A DNA stretch of 64,000 nucleotides, from NCBI GenBank assembly GCA_963576565.1, contig OY755038.1, positions 203,333,013-203,397,012 on the forward strand, read 5' to 3'. This DNA is from Aspidapion aeneum. Taxonomy: Eukaryota; Arthropoda; Insecta; Coleoptera; Brentidae. This document shows positions 12,601 to 22,200 of this stretch, one piece after another (position 1 is the first letter of the stretch; every line of letters begins with the position of its first letter). Below the pieces are notes generated by a model that saw nothing but the letters and a program-made list of their open reading frames with translations, had not been told where the DNA came from and did no database searches. The translations under genes were made by a program, and so were the position numbers.

Positions 12601-15600
12601 TAAAATAATTCTACCATATTATAGACACGTCGTTTTTATGTCAAATGCGGTTTTTTCCCTTAGGAACCAAAATACGTTGTCATACTATGTTTTCATGTCA
12701 GTTTCAAGTAGTTCGATGTGGTGTGGGCCCTTTCAGGGCGTTATACAACTCAATGGGTGTGGGTGTGTTTTAGGTAAATTTTCTTATAATTTCTTTTCTC
12801 TCGAAGGAAAATTATTGTGCCAAACATGTGCACAATGTAGTTTTCGCGTACTTCATACTTATCCGAACTCCGCTTCGCGTCGTTTATCTAACTGATTCCG
12901 CGTGCGGCAAAACATACCGTTGTGCACTAATTAGGAAAACCACTATTTTCATGCCGCAAAGCTAATTTTTATTCAATACCTCATGCATTCATACATGATG
13001 AGAAGACTAACAAACTTTTAAATAATGAGAAAATTAAGACCGAAAATAATCGGTTGGTAAAACATCAATCGTCTGCCTATAATAAAACTAAATAAACTTT
13101 ACAAAAGCTGCTATGTTAAAGAGCAGTTTACACAATAGGACTGCTCAATTAACTCAAAGTCTCTACCATGAGCACTAAGGAAACTGATGATAAGTACTGC
13201 GCTCTTCACACTCATTATCAGTTACCTTAATGAGCACGTGAAAACTTATTAGAGGCCGTATTCTTGAAGATCCGTGAGTCGAGTGCAGGGTGAGTGCAGC
13301 TAGCCTCTCTCACAATCACCTGGGTTAAAGTGAGAAGCTACTCACTCACGGGCACGGGATTCAAGAATACAGCACCAGGTGACGTTAGCCTCAGACCACT
13401 CGAGAATTGACTTAATAGTTATCCGAACTCCGCTTCGCGTCGTTTGTCTGCTTTCACGTGCGGGAAAACATAACTTTGTGCACTAATTATTTCATACATC
13501 ATGCATCATGCATGCCTATAATAAAACTAAATAAACTCTACAAAAGCTGCTTTTTTAAAGAGCAGTTCACACAATAGGATTGCTCAATCAACTCAAAGTC
13601 TCTGCCATGAGCAATAAGGTAACTGATGATGAGTGCTGCGCTCCTCATTATCAGTTACCTTAATGAGCACGTAAAAACACATTGGGTGACGTTAGGCGCA
13701 GATCACTCGAGAATTGACGAACATACATTTATTATTACTATGATACCCCGATTCAAAAAACGCATCACGTGATGGGCCATGGATTTCCACCGGTTTTAAA
13801 TGCAGCGTTGGTGGAAACAGGGTATTAGACTGTTGTTGGTCTTGCGCTATATGTCCCTTTCATTAGAATTCCCTCTCTATGCAATTATATTATATGGAAG
13901 CAACTTTTGTTTACGTTTACTTTGGTTAGTTTAATTTTCGAAAAATGTTTCTTATGTGTGATCCTTCCTGTAAAGATTCCTATTCTTACGTGTTCATATA
14001 AAAATTTTAATGCCCTATTATGGGAATTTAATTTTTTTAATAAAAGGGCGCTAGTATAATTTACTAATAGGTATACCTTGAAGTATATCTAATGTGTTTT
14101 AGATTAAGACTTATATGTGGAATTGTGTGTTTCATAAAGTGATTGGAATACGCTTCCAATGCTGTTTTAAAAATGCCACATTCTGATACGATTCATGATT
14201 CTAATGACGTATTCTATTAGGAAAATGAGTGCAGTACTAGTGCACAACTGATTCCGTGTTTCCATTCCATTTCCATGCACTTTTTCGGTCTTTATATTCC
14301 ATTGAGGAACTTCTGATGATGGTGGTGATTCATATGTCCACTGCGACCACCAGTGGGTCTATTGTGGCTCACTTTTGAGTGGTTTCTCACCACTGTATGC
14401 CTAATCCTCCAAAAAGGTTAGCTATCAGTTTGGGTGAGAAACTGTTAACATCTTGAGGAACTTTTGCACTTAGTGCCACTTTTTGCCACCGGCTAGAAGA
14501 GCTATTAAGTGATTAAAATGTGAGAGATTTTTAGAATTTTTTTTACTGTTGCGTAGCGAGCAGCAGCGATTAATTAATTAATTAATAAATCAAATCAACA
14601 CAATTTAGCACCATTTTAAGAAAGACTTCAAACCTACTTTAGTGTGTAGACATTGCTTATACGAATACTTCTTGATATCAGATGGCTGAGCTTAAGTTGG
14701 TATTTGCTCAACATGTAATGTTGTGAGCTGGTTATGTGATGAGTTTTGTGATGGGAAGGACATTTTTAACAAGCCAATTAAATTACAAATGACGATCGCA
14801 ATGGTGATAATTTAATAGCAGAAATAATCCTATAACATTAGGTATTCCATATTGCCCCCCTTTCCCCTATCGTCCGAGATTTCTGCAGGAATAATTTTAT
14901 TTTAAACAAATCAACTTGCCTTTATGTTTCTATATGTTTCATCGAAAGATTAGACATGACATCCATGTGCACATATCTCATGATATACATATGTATTATT
15001 ATGTATGTATACTCAACATGATGAAGTATTCACGTGTGCATATCTTCTCATGCACAACCTGTCATAACATTGGTACTACTAGAAATAGTAGCGCAAAGGA
15101 TGCGACCACCTATGTTGCAGAAATACAGACTGCACAAGTAAATTGCAGTACTTAGGGCAAATCTGCATTTTATTTTCTTTGGTTTTTAAATTCCATGGTT
15201 TTCTTAACGTATAGGGGCGGAAAATAAGATTACTCGCAGAAAAGCTCTCTAGACAGTTAGTTTTAACTTTATGTCTGAATTTGTGCTTTCCTGGGAGTAC
15301 CTAAGAGTAGAGTCGCATGATATTAGGTTTGTCTATGAGTGGTGCGACTGTCGCCCCTCCACTGCGACTCAAGTGGTCTATTGTGGCTCATCCCAACTTA
15401 AATATCACTCATACCTATCTCCTTTATGAAGCAGATTTGTTTGGTGATAATTCCTCAAGATCTTGAGGCTCTATCTGTCCAGGTCCGAATATTTTCGCCC
15501 TAGTTCTTTGTCTTGCTACGCAGTGGCAGATTAGATGAAGTGGCGTTTCCTCCTCAACACCACAGAACCTACATGCTGGTGTGTTGCTTACTCCCAGTCT

Positions 15601-18521
15601 GTTCATGTGTTTGTTGAGTCGGCATTGGCCTGTGTATAGCCCTGTGATTATTCTTAGGCTATTCTTGTTTAATTCCAGGAGTTGGTTCGTTCTGTGTCTG
15701 TCTGTGTTCAAAATTGGATAATAAAAAAACGTTTACTTTCGTACTACGTTTTTAAAACATACTTGTAAGTCCTTCTAGGTCCCCAATATTCCCGTACCTA
15801 AAACGCACATGCTTAAAAGCTACTAAAAAGTACGTTTTTAAAACATCCCAAGAATGATGTTTTAAGAAAATGCAATTAAGGACGTTTTTAAAACGTATTT
15901 TTAAGGTCCTTCACATTTCTCCCACTAGCATCATAATCATTATCTTTAAAGGCTGATCAGAAAAAAGTAAATTTCAAACTTTTTTACGGAACTCAAGTTG
16001 AAGTGGAATTAAGTATTACCAGGGCTTAATATCAAAGGGCTCAATATGAAAGGGCCCAATACGTAAATGCCCATAAAAGGGGACCAGAGGCTTTGACTTT
16101 ATGGGGTCTCTGGAACGTTTTTAAAACGTTCCCTGCAACCTTTTTAAAAAGTCCCCTAAAACGTTTTTAGATGTCCCTGGAACGTTTTTGTACGTCCTCG
16201 AAACGCTGTGGAACTTTTCCTGACGTCACTGGGACGTTTATTAAACGTCCCCAAATTTTGTAGAAGGTATTAAAAACTAGATTTGACAAACGTATGAAAA
16301 ACGTTTATAAAACGTTTTAAAAACGTTCTGTGGGAACGTTCTAAAAACATAAAAAAGACCCACGAAAACGTTCCAGGGACCTCGCACCTCTACCGGACCG
16401 TGAGGGCCCTAGTCTTCCGTTTCTAAAACGTCTCCTAGGTCCAAAATGGACATTTTAAAAACTTTTTTAGAACGCACGCACCTGTGTTAATAGTGTTGAG
16501 TGCTACCTCCAGGACCGTACTAAGGAAAAAATGTCAATAAAAATTTAGGTATTATGCTATTTTTTTGTCTTGTTTGTGTTGTGGAGAAATCTCTTTGAAC
16601 ACACTTTATCGACCATTTTGGGGGGAATTGATCCACCTTGACCCCCCCACCCTCCCCCCCCCCCCCGGGGGTACAGCCTTGGGTACTTCTACAAAAAGTG
16701 TTTTAAAGTGCACTTTTTAATCCCAAAGTACGCAAAAATTATTTTAAAAAGGCAAACATTGGATAAAACTTCAAAAAATGCAGTTACCACCTTCATTATG
16801 GATTCCAAAGATAAAAATGAATCAATGAATCATTTCAGCGTTCAATTCGCGACATTGGTAAAAGGTGGATACGCGAATTTATATTCATGGGATGACCTTC
16901 ATTCTGCTTTATGTCATATTATGGGTGGACAAAGTTACCGCCTAAATACTGTTCAGTGATTGTTTATTGAAAAAGGGATGTTTTGTGCCAGATAAAAATA
17001 TTTACTTATTAACAAGAATTACGTTCTTAATAAATAATATAAATAAATATACAGTTGGCTACTTAAAACTGTATGAAAATCTGATCTTACACTTATGGGC
17101 GCAGGGCCGGGGTCACGGGAAATATGTCAAAAATGAATTAAAAGATTTGATAGACAGACAGACGACAGACAGCCAGGCTCTGTGAAGTTAAATAAAATCT
17201 TTTAAAAAAATAATAAAAATAAATAGAGAATAAAAATATTAAAACAATAAAAAATTAAAAAATCAGTTAGTAAGTTTGCGTGATACGTCTTTAATAAATT
17301 TAATGCTGATGTATATCTCAAAAACTAAAAGTGACAGATAAAATTTAATTAAACAATTAAATTCTTTATAAAAAAGTCTATAAAAAAGTAATAAACAGTA
17401 AATCGAAATTTTATAAATAAAAGAGCTCAGACATTTGGGAAACACCTCCTCAAAAAATACCTGAAACCCGCCAACAACATCGAATTTGGGACACCCTGTA
17501 CAAAATATTTTGCAAGGATGAAAAAATCCATATTAATTTTTGAAAAAACCTACCTCCGATTTAAAAGTCCTGCCTGTGTACAGCTCGAATTTTAAAAGAT
17601 GCCCCCGTAGACTTAGACACGATTCACCACTGGGTCGCAGGACTTGCAGGGTCTTAAATAGTGTATGTATCAAGTATTAAAAAAAATAAATGGATCCATG
17701 ACGGATCAGGAAGGTATCAGCTTCCTAGCTAGCCTATTAGCACACTTCAAGTAAAGTCATAATATATCAGCCCTGAAAACAGTTTTTTGTAAATATCTCA
17801 GAAACTAAAGCTCTTAGAAAGTTTTTGGTTATAATACAAATTGCTCTGTTAAATAGTTATCATTTTTTATATTTTTTAATTGTCAAAACACGTTCTTGAC
17901 TAAAATCTAATTAGCTCGTCATAGTGTATCAGTATTTTTTTCCTAAAAATTTTATGAAAATTAGTTTAGCGATTTGGGAGTTATTGTGTTACGGAAAGAA
18001 ATAATATACACACACACTCACCATGACAGACATCACGACGGCATTGGTAAGATAGGTCAAAATACTCTCAAATAACACATTATCGGCGTCATCTTAAACA
18101 AAAACATAAAAAATTCGTGGAAAATAATACCTTCTCTAGCCATTGCTACGTGGGCTAGGAAGGTAAAAATTTCGTACATTCGAATATTATCATAACACTG
18201 TGCAATCCTATTATAAAATTCTTGTTTTAAAATCAAAAAGTTCATCCAAAATTGACGATCTCCAATTGCTTTCCTTGCTTACATGGACCGCACTCCTCCT
18301 GTTAAAGGCCTCCTACCTCTTAAAATTGTAAATATAAATTTTTTATGAATTTTGTTTTATTTTAGACTATAACATCAGCAGCCACCTATTTGGTAATGTT
18401 GATGCAATTCCGGCTAACACTGCAGCGAAACGCAGCTATAGCTGCGAAAAAAGCTAATGCAACGGCCTTATTAATGGCATTAGTTCAAGGAAACAGTCCC
18501 AAAAACAGAACTGAGTTATGA
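6459..18521 (+). CDS. Gustatory receptor of the carbon-dioxide receptor clade (Gr1/2/3; fly Gr21a/Gr63a relatives), eight coding exons recognised
   Basis: Seven-transmembrane chemoreceptor channel subunit expected in the dendrite membrane of CO2-sensing neurons, where family members work as heteromers. Exons: 6459-6604 (tentative), 7270-7469, 7997-8234, 8828-9062, 9235-9345, 9568-9781, 12097-12241, 18366-18521. All introns are GT-AG, and every junction from exon 2 onwards keeps frame. Diagnostic conserved blocks: KSLLVLFQIMGIMPIERISG, FLSILIPHFLLPVGAW, KNMWTRFQ, AMLNCLCSLWFINCTA, EYRDLWVDLSHMMQQLG, LLFIICNEAHSTTKK, NPPIMNLNGYANINRKL and the TM7 signature TYLVMLMQF (TYhhhhhQF). About 480 residues, close to the family's usual length. 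One unresolved point: exon 1 ends in phase 2 but exon 2 needs phase 0. The 6 kb last intron is filled with repeats. Which of the three paralogues it is cannot be decided by eye. Confidence 0.93.
6650..7123 (+). CDS. Unrecognised ~150-codon ORF inside intron 1
   Basis: Open from a stop at 6647 to TGA at 7121-7123, with no convincing ATG at its start. The peptide is well mixed and soluble-looking (VEKSGLGTKEHWIQRQCEGT, then ILRYQFLHAVKQNKGSVEIL, VKLFNSAYSSG, VKELCDFLVNCSIFAKLDD), unlike translated noise in this AT-rich DNA. No transmembrane segment or catalytic motif is seen. I do not recognise the family. It may be a fragment of a processed gene or of a transposon ORF, truncated at the 5' side. 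Confidence 0.4.
   Translation, partial: LIKAYKLLVEKSGLGTKEHWIQRQCEGTERLNQKYNRHRPEFQVNLSEDTGPEILRYQFLHAVKQNKGSVEILVEILKPVYEKNNGVLVKLFNSAYSSGRILAHQFQSTFVILSHKANVKELCDFLVNCSIFAKLDDEISDSQVGLRNKHWKKGSCV
7270..7469 (+). CDS. Receptor exon 2
   Basis: Starts after aaaaaatag (an in-frame TAG at 7267-7269 rules out a longer exon) and ends TTTAG before gtaagt. Carries GYFCSRDINTNDPVLLDKYD and the hallmark KSLLVLFQIMGIMPIE of the CO2-receptor clade. Ends in phase 2; AG plus the first base of exon 3 restores Arg. Confidence 0.88.
7997..8234 (+). CDS. Receptor exon 3
   Basis: Acceptor attattttag, donor gtacga. Reads WVSPTTFWAYFIFTVETIFV, KERLSLIL, KRFDEYIYGVIFLSILIPHF and KNMWTRFQ; two transmembrane segments. 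Confidence 0.93.
8828..9062 (+). CDS. Receptor exon 4
   Basis: Acceptor gattttag, donor gtaagt. Reads LKYYRVTGIPIIF, SLCVFSWIVGIVIMLAQYYL, QPDLLLWHTFGYFHILAMLN and CLCSLWFINCTAKGRVAG; two hydrophobic segments. Confidence 0.93.
9235..9345 (+). CDS. Receptor exon 5
   Basis: Acceptor aatatttttag, donor gtaaga. Reads WLAENLDNALQSEDPGNRLA, then EYRDLWVDLSHMMQQL, a conserved intracellular loop of the clade. Confidence 0.93.
9568..9781 (+). CDS. Receptor exon 6
   Basis: Acceptor cttttttcag, donor gtaata. Reads GKAYSGMYALYCLLVLLTTI, TYGCVTEILDHG and FYCMTLLFIICNEAHSTTKK; two transmembrane segments. Confidence 0.93.
9782..10424. other. Intron 6, first part
   Basis: Contains cacggcacggcat-like GC patches at 9900-10040, the short perfect hairpin at 10131-10193, and long T/A runs at 10390-10422 that may be the tail of the minus-strand SINE beside them. 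Confidence 0.4.
10131..10193. repeat. Near-perfect inverted repeat (28 bp arms)
   Basis: Left arm tagagaccctgtatgtatga (continuing to tatttt) and right arm aaaatatgtcatacatatag (continuing to gtctcta) differ at one base and are separated by 7 bases. Flanks on both sides read taataac. Probably a tiny foldback element. Confidence 0.7.
10425..10650 (-). mobile_element. tRNA-derived SINE candidate
   Basis: Read on the minus strand from 10648, gtggccgaccggcttagcg resembles a Pol III A box region and GGTTCGAGTCC (about 10527-10537) is an exact B box, followed downstream by an A/T-rich tail near 10390-10425. A-to-B spacing (about 90 nt) is long for a tRNA but seen in tRNA-derived SINEs. It lies in receptor intron 6, opposite to the gene. 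Confidence 0.55.
10970..11711. mobile_element. TIR element with repeated ATTGTGCAATATT words, carrying a nested MITE
   Basis: Left end GGCGGCTCCTAGACGATCAA and right end (complement) GGCAGCTCCTAGACCTACAA continue into AATATTGC.(A/C)AATAT. Inside, near-palindromes of the type attgTGCAATatt recur at 10994, 11023, 11094, 11134, 11355 and 11678. No ORF, so it is non-autonomous. It hosts the insertion at 11372-11629. Superfamily not assigned. Confidence 0.65.
11372..11629. mobile_element. Nested GTGGCGCACCC MITE with 7 bp target duplication
   Basis: Left end CAGTGGCGCACCCAGG, right end CCTGGGTGCGCCCATG, G/C runs just inside both ends, flanked on both sides by aaatatt (11365-11371 and 11630-11636). 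Length 258 bp, no ORF. A 7-8 bp duplication and CAGTGG start suggest hAT, unproven. Same family as 1-222 and 63879-64000. Confidence 0.75.
12097..12241 (+). CDS. Receptor exon 7
   Basis: Acceptor cttctttgtag, donor gtaagt. Reads ERLLNVNLAAVDDRTVQEVN, then MFLTAIDKNPPIMNLNGYAN and INRKLISS; the NPP..NL.GYANINR block is a strong marker of this clade. Ends in phase 0, matching exon 8. Confidence 0.93.
12242..12858. other. Start of the 6.1 kb last intron
   Basis: No element recognised. An ORF at 12587-12895 has no family features and is treated as noise. Confidence 0.4.
12859..13718 (+). repeat. Tandem duplication, copies 12859-13411 and 13419-13718
   Basis: Both copies open with ttatccgaactccgcttcgc, continue with cctataataaaactaaataa, agagcagtt.acacaatagg and gagcacgt.aaaac, and close with cactcgagaattgac. 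Copy 2 lacks about 130 bp near its 5' part and also lacks the 124 bp MITE found in copy 1. Each copy contains a hairpin with arms around aactgatgat and tcagttacctt. A more diverged relative may lie at 61040-61210. Confidence 0.8.
13254..13377. mobile_element. 124 bp palindromic MITE inside duplication copy 1
   Basis: Left GGCCGTATTCTTGAAGATCC and right (complement) GGTGCTGTATTCTTGAATCC share the core GTATTCTTGAA and a CCGTGAGT block. The second duplication copy goes directly from gagcacgtaaaaac to gggtgacgtta, so it represents the site without this insert. Confidence 0.75.
14340..14400 (+). repeat. Short repeat fragment, partner at 15358-15392
   Basis: ccactgcga and gtctattgtggctca occur here and again at 15358-15392, followed there by the LINE fragment. 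Probably pieces of one dispersed element. Confidence 0.45.
14672..14870 (+). mobile_element. Deleted copy of the GGGGAAAGGG element
   Basis: gctgagcttaagttggt, ttgctcaacatgt, caatggtgat and the end ccccccctttccccta match the longer copy at 36059-37222. About 0.9 kb of the interior is missing. Confidence 0.7.
15418..15720 (-). pseudogene. LINE 3' fragment (Jockey/I-like, C-terminal CCHC region)
   Basis: The minus-strand frame from about 15711 to 15424 reads NQLLELNKNSLRIITGLYTG, CRLNKHMNRLGVS and ACRFCGVEEETPLHLICHC. The LL.L....LR..TG..TGH....H....G pattern and the C..C......H...C motif are typical of the end of ORF2 in Jockey/I-type LINEs with an RNase H-like region. Reverse transcriptase and endonuclease are absent; a 5'-truncated insertion in the receptor's last intron, opposite in direction. 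Confidence 0.82.
15725..16480. repeat. Array of ACGTTTTTAAAACGT-like palindromic words
   Basis: Over about 750 bp the words acgttttta, tttaaaacgt, ggaacgttttt and gtccc recur more than fifteen times in both orientations, at irregular spacing, with little conserved between them (for example ggaacgtttttaaaacgttc at about 16111-16130). It is not a simple tandem repeat. No ORF. Confidence 0.65.
16481..17639. other. Intron sequence with C-runs and gacagaca
   Basis: Contains C-rich runs at 16640-16670, a short unrecognised ORF at 16708-16959, a gacagaca patch at 17150-17175 and the phrase gggacaccctgtac at 17490, which is the terminus of a common insect repeat type. Nothing more could be assigned. 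Confidence 0.4.
17640..18030 (-). repeat. Dispersed repeat Q, inverted relative of 34665-35020
   Basis: Read on the minus strand: tgtgtgtatattatttct, aacac.ataactccc, ttagattttagtcaa, gagctttagtttctgagata, aaaaactgtttt, aagtgtgctaat, ggctagct and catggatccattta all match the plus strand at 34665-35000 in the same order. Confidence 0.75.
18366..18521 (+). CDS. Receptor exon 8 (last coding exon, TGA)
   Basis: Acceptor tgttttattttag; 51 codons plus TGA at 18519-18521. Reads TITSAATYLVMLMQFRLTLQ, including the chemoreceptor TM7 signature TYhhhhhQF, then a basic/alanine tail ending NRTEL. No AATAAA was seen in the next few hundred bases. Confidence 0.93.
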   Translation, partial: TITSAATYLVMLMQFRLTLQRNAAIAAKKANATALLMALVQGNSPKNRTEL

Positions 18522-18945
18522 GCAAAAAGCAAAATGAACTGGGAGGAAAGTTAAATTAATAGTTTTCCAAACTACCTAGACTCCTGTGGTTCACCAATTT
18601 CCTACAAAAATTCCAAATTTCTATTTTCTATTTCAAATTTCAAAATTTATTTCAATTTCAATTATCAGACCATATTGTTTTACGACCTTTTGGGGATATG
18701 TTCCTTCAAAGTTGATCGAAGTGTTTATTACCGTTCAAAAATAGCTATAGCCAATGCACATATTTCGTATAGTTTACTAGTTCATCAAAGAAAGTTGATC
18801 GCTTTGTTCATTACATTTTCAGTAAAAGTGGCGTCAATACGCCGAAACTGAAAATTTAAGGCGGTTCTTCCATCTAAATTCCTTTAATTGTCGATTTTAC
18901 AGGTGTCGCGTTAACGCGCAGGTGCAAGTGTCGCCGTCACCAAGG
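18522..18945. other. Receptor 3' flank
   Basis: AT-rich with repeated aaatttc words at 18600-18660. Nothing else recognised. Confidence 0.35.
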
Positions 18946-19004
18946 TCTCACGTTGCGCGCGTTGTTTCTTTGAATACCGAGGTTTCTTAAAAACTTCCAG
19001 ACGG

Positions 19005-19092
19005 GACCGCTAGTCGTATGCACAGAGTGTGCGATTTGGAATCGGGAGGTGCGGGGTTCAATCCTTGGTGAGACATAAAAGTTTTTTTTTAA
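19005..19092 (+). mobile_element. tRNA-like sequence with T-rich tail (SINE or tRNA pseudogene)
   Basis: ctagtcgtatgcacagagtg, gatttggaatc (a possible anticodon stem-loop) and GGTTCAATCC (B box-like) are spaced as in a tRNA, followed by taaaagttttttttt. It sits just before the leader of the first BEL element, at about the place where a 5' LTR would be expected. Confidence 0.45.
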
Positions 19093-19278
19093 GGATATGT
19101 TCAAATAATAACATACAGACAAACTTACAAACATTTCATTTCAAAATTTTCGAAAAAAGTTAATAAAATTAAAATAATAAAATTGTTTAATTTTGCTAAA
19201 ATTCGGGTTATATTTTAAGCTATATTTTAAGCATTTTTTTGGGTAATTTTAAAAACAAATTAACTTTCAAAAACAAAA

Positions 19279-22200
19279 ATGTCTACGCAAAAACAGAAAA
19301 AACTTTGCGACAAAAGGCTTTTGAGCTTCAACCAAATGGCGGAAGCTCACGAGGTAGCTTTGAAAGCGAAGTCGGATACAGCGTTTCACTTTTTGTTTAA
19401 ATCCAGATATGAAGACGTCGAAGAATGTCATGCTCAATTCTATAATTTTCATAACCAAATTATTGGCTCTCTCGAAGAGTTTAAACTTTCATTTGACGAG
19501 CAGGATAAAACTAGAAAAGACTTTGACAACCTTTATTATGAATGTAAGGGTATTTACTACGACCTTTTTAGGGCCAACCCTGTCAATTACGTAGGCAACC
19601 CTAACCAACAAAATATTGTTCAGAGGTCAAATACAAGATCATTTCCACAACCACGGTTGCCAATTTTCAATGGTAATTATAAAAGCTGGCAACACTGGTT
19701 TGACTTATTTAAAGTCATGGTACATCAAAATTCTGATTTAAGTGATATAGAGAAATTTCAACAATTGCGGAGTTCTGTTCTAAATGAAGCCCTTTCTCTA
19801 GTCAAAACCATTCCCCTCGCAGATAGCAATTATCACATTGCGTATGAAACCTTAGTAAAGAGGTATCAAAATAAACGAATTATTGCTACTACCGCTTTGA
19901 ATGCTATTAACTTTCTTTCAACTAAATCCAGTTCTGGGAAAGAATTACGTTCCATGTTGGATACATTTTCTGAGAATCTAGCCATCTTAAATGAGCTTGG
20001 TTTTTCTACAAAAGAATGGGACTTTCTTACTTTTAACATGATGCTCTCAAAACTTGAAGTCAAGATGAGGACTGATTTCGAACTTTACTATAGTAGAGAG
20101 AAAAACAATTCAGAAATTCCGTCCTACACTGATCTTTACACGTTTATAGAAAATCATTGCGTTGCGCTCGAATCTGTAGTGCAAATGCCCAGTTTTAGTA
20201 GGCAAAATCAAACCCCTAGACAACCTCAAACTACGCGTAATTCTCAACAGAACAGTTTTCAGAGAAACAGTTTTAATAATTTTAATTCACCTTCTGCTTT
20301 CAATACAACTATTTCAAATCAAAGTTCAAATTCAAGAAATCAACAAAATACTTTACAAAATAGCAATCAACGCAGCAACCCTCAAATACAAAATAATCAG
20401 AACAGAACTTTTAATCCAAAAATAAAATGTTACCTATGTTCTTCGAATCACGCATTATCGAAATGTATCGAATTTCAAAACAAAAGTCCACAGGAAAGGA
20501 TGGGTTATGTTCGGCAGGTGAATCTATGTCAAAATTGCTTACATTTTGCTCACCAGACCGTGAATTGCCCCTCCTCCTACAACTGCTTTACGTGTGGAGC
20601 TAGGCACCACAGTCTTCTTCACGTTCCACAACCAGTAGCGCCCTCTGTGAGTGTTAATTCTTATCCTCCAGAGAACGTTAATATTCCACTTTCCAATTCC
20701 AATAGCACCCCTATGTCAGGAAGCCATTCCACAAACTGTCATGCGACAATGATTTCCAAAAATTCCACTTTTCTACTTTCTACCGTTGTAGCTGACATGT
20801 TAGACTCAAGGGGGCATTACCAACCAGTTCGTATCTTACTCGATTCGGCCTCAGAGGCAAACTTTATTTCAGAAAAATGTCTAAATCGTTTAGGTCTTTC
20901 GAAAAGCTTCCTTTCTACTTCTATTCAAGGCTTAAATCAAATAACATCTTCCAATACCAAAGGTAAGACGAAATGTCTTATCAAACCTCAAGGTCAAGCG
21001 GGACCTACCTTTGATTTTGAGGCTTTAGTACTTCCAAAACTTTGTACAGAGATTCCTTCTTGCGCTGTCGACTCGAGCAAGTGGAATCACATTCGCAATA
21101 TCAAACTTTCTGATCAAAACTTCCATATACCAAGTTCCATTGATGTCCTAGTAGGTTGTGAACTTTTTCCGCATCTCTTACAAGAGGGAGTTATCCACGG
21201 AGAGCGTGGACAACCTAGTGCTTTTAATAGCATCTTTGGCTATGTGCTGATTGGTAAAGTTGAAACTTCAAAGCAACAAAATCCCCAATCACTCATAAGC
21301 TGTTACACTTCCATCGAAACATCTCTGGATATCTGCCTAGAGCGCTTCTGGGAGATAGAGCAGGTTCCACATAAGGTTCATCACAGTCCTGAGGATATTA
21401 TGTGCGAAAAATTATTTTCACAATCAGTTTCACGCAACGAATCAGGTAGATTCGTCGTTCCATTACCTTTCATAAACTTAGAACCCCAGTTGGGTGACAC
21501 CTATCCAATCGCTTTAAAACGTTTCAAGCTTCAGGAAGCTAGACTTCTCAAAGACTCAGCTAATTATCAAGCTTACAAAGATTTTATGCAAGATTATTTA
21601 GACACTGGTCACATGATACCGATTCCTACGCCTATATCTAAAGATGTCTTGGATAATTCCTACTTTATCCCTCATCACAGTGTCTGGAACACTGGGAAGA
21701 TAAGAGTGGTCTTTGATGGGTCTCAACGTAGTCCCAGAGGTGTCTCACTCAACGAGACGTTGTGCGCAGGTCCTAAACTGCAAAATGATGTCCGTGAAAT
21801 TCTACTTAATTTTCGAATTCATGCTGTAGCCTTTGTTACTGACATAGTAAAAATGTTCCGACAGATTTTAATTATTCCTGAGCACACGCGTTATCAAAAT
21901 ATTCTATGGAGATTTTCTGAGGATGATCCTGTCCAAACCTACTCCTTAAGAACAGTTGTTTATGGACTTAAGTCATCACCTTACTTAGCTATTCGTACTA
22001 TACAAGAACTAGCTAAACTTGAGTCTGAAAGGTATCCTAATGCTTCCAAGGTGCTTCTTAAAGACATTTACGTCGACGACGTGCTCACTGGGCAGGATTC
22101 TGTGGCCTCTGCCAAAGAACTTCAGTCGGAGTTAATTTCCCTGTTGCGCCTAGGAGGGTTTGAACTTAAAAAATGGGCGAGCAACAGTCCGGAACTTCTC

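Noticed and set aside
12587..12895. 102-codon ORF
   Set aside because: No family motif, mixed hydrophobic/cysteine noise, and its end overlaps the start of the tandem duplication, so it is chance.
16630..16680. G-quadruplex/telomere-like signal
   Set aside because: Only a C-run; no regular G-tract spacing or TTAGG repeats.
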